Positions 5,827 through 6,102 of a DNA stretch of 6,102 nucleotides are shown one piece after another. The notes under the pieces were generated by a model that was not told the DNA's origin, ran no database searches, and was given only the letters and a program-made list of their open reading frames with translations. The stretch is from Candidatus Intestinimonas stercorigallinarum (GTDB taxonomy: Bacteria > Bacillota > Clostridia > Oscillospirales > Oscillospiraceae). The position numbers and the translations under genes were made by a program. Within the stretch, counting starts at the first letter, position 1. Each line of letters opens with the position of its first letter. The DNA is taken from contig DXDV01000283.1 in NCBI GenBank assembly GCA_019115345.1, positions 1-6,102 on the forward strand. The letters run 5' to 3'.

Positions 5827-5864
5827 ACGCAAAAAGGACATCCATAAGGATGTCCTTTTTGCGT
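5827..5864 (-). terminator. Strong terminator of the tRNA operon
   Basis: Perfect 17-bp inverted repeat (5827-5843 and 5848-5864). The GC core GGACATCC/GGATGTCC is flanked by A5 on one side and T5 on the other, with a 4-nt loop. On the minus strand it directly follows tRNA-Val, and the outermost base overlaps the encoded CCA. Its A5/T5 flanks would allow termination in both directions. Confidence 0.9.
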
Positions 5865-5939
5865 GGTGGAGACAACAGAACTCGAATCTGTGACCTCTCG
5901 CGTGTGAGGCGAGCGCTCTACCAGCTGAGCTATGCCTCC
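5864..5939 (-). tRNA. tRNA-Val(CAC)
   Basis: 76 nt including encoded CCA (5864-5866 as TGG on plus). Acceptor GGAGGCA pairs with TGTCTCC. The D arm is GCTC/GAGC and the anticodon stem CTCGC/GCGAG with loop CTCACAC, so the anticodon is CAC, reading GUG. The T arm is ACAGA-TTCGAGT-TCTGT. All arms pair. It is the last gene of the tRNA cluster, 14 bases after tRNA-Glu. Confidence 0.97.
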
Positions 5940-5953
5940 ATATGGGGAGACGT

Positions 5954-6028
5954 TGGTGACGCGTACGGGAATCGAACCCGTGTTACCGCCGTGAAAGGGC
6001 GGTGTCTTAGCCGCTTGACCAACGCGCC
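5954..6028 (-). tRNA. tRNA-Glu(TTC)
   Basis: 75 nt including encoded CCA (5954-5956 as TGG on plus). Acceptor GGCGCGT pairs with ACGCGTC (one G-T). The anticodon stem is CCGCC/GGCGG with loop CTTTCAC, so the anticodon is UUC with U34. The T arm is ACGGG-TTCGATT-CCCGT. U34 of this tRNA is the known target of both MnmA and MnmE/MnmG, two of which are encoded in the left half of the window. Confidence 0.97.
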
Positions 6029-6034
6029 ATGCGG

Positions 6035-6050
6035 TGCAGCATGCGCTGCA
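6035..6050. repeat. Small hairpin in the tRNA-Met to tRNA-Glu spacer
   Basis: TGCAGC (6035-6040) and GCTGCA (6045-6050) form a 6-bp stem with a 4-nt loop and fill most of the 22-base spacer. It may present the tRNA ends for RNase processing. There is no T-run, so it is not a terminator. Confidence 0.4.
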
Positions 6051-6102
6051 TGGTAGCGGCACCTGGATTTGAACCGGGGACAACTCGGGTATGAACCGAG
6101 TG
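6051..6102 (-). tRNA. tRNA-Met(CAT), 3' part, cut by the window edge
   Basis: Partial: the 3' 52 nt are present, ending in encoded CCA (6051-6053 as TGG on plus). The anticodon stem CTCGG/CCGAG with loop TTCATAC gives anticodon CAU. The stem lacks the three G-C pairs of initiator tRNA, so this is an elongator. Lysidine-modified tRNA-Ile2 also carries CAT, but the TTCATAC loop and CTCGG stem fit tRNA-Met better. The T arm CCCGG-TTCAAAT-CCAGG has one C-A mismatch. Confidence 0.85.

Noticed and set aside
5760..6083. Reading frames across the tRNA genes on both strands
   Set aside because: The sequence is fully explained by tRNA-Val, tRNA-Glu, tRNA-Met and a terminator. Peptides such as GIAQLVERSPHTREV are familiar mistranslations of tRNA genes.

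Overview
The window looks like a chromosomal segment of a high-GC Gram-positive anaerobe, most likely an Oscillospiraceae-type clostridium. The supporting points are strong GGAGG-type ribosome binding sites, tRNA genes with encoded CCA ends, GC-rich core genes beside a less GC-rich accessory module, and dispersed palindromes built on TGTCATTCTGAG, a type I recall as common in such genomes. The taxonomic assignment is an inference, not proven by the window.

Left part, plus strand (1-3173): the C-terminal 247 codons of mnmG are followed by a 500-base gene-free stretch with a composite palindromic repeat present twice. Then come mnmA (1258-2295) and an overlapping metallo-beta-lactamase-fold hydrolase gene (2286-3173). 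MnmG (with its partner MnmE, outside the window) and MnmA modify the same wobble uridine, U34, of tRNAs such as tRNA-Glu(UUC). A tRNA-Glu(UUC) gene lies at the right end of this same window.

Middle part, minus strand (3365-5582): a MerR-family regulator with a BmrR/GyrI-like effector domain is transcribed first, followed 52 bases later by a MATE efflux transporter. This is the classic layout of a drug-responsive efflux operon. A perfect TATAAT and a 20-bp gapped dyad lie upstream of the regulator. Sampled base composition is clearly lower here (about 55% GC) than in the flanking core genes (about 68-70%), so the module is probably an acquired insertion. Its transcript converges on the hydrolase gene, and a hairpin at 3205-3234 has its T-rich side facing the MATE transcript.

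Right part, minus strand (5722-6102): the 3' part of tRNA-Met(CAT), then tRNA-Glu(TTC) and tRNA-Val(CAC), end in a strong terminator. Two further terminator-like hairpins follow before the merR promoter.

I did not find convincing evidence of a new system. The points most worth checking are the duplicated palindromic composite, the unusual spacing at the MerR promoter, the short MnmA, and the boundaries of the merR-MATE insertion.
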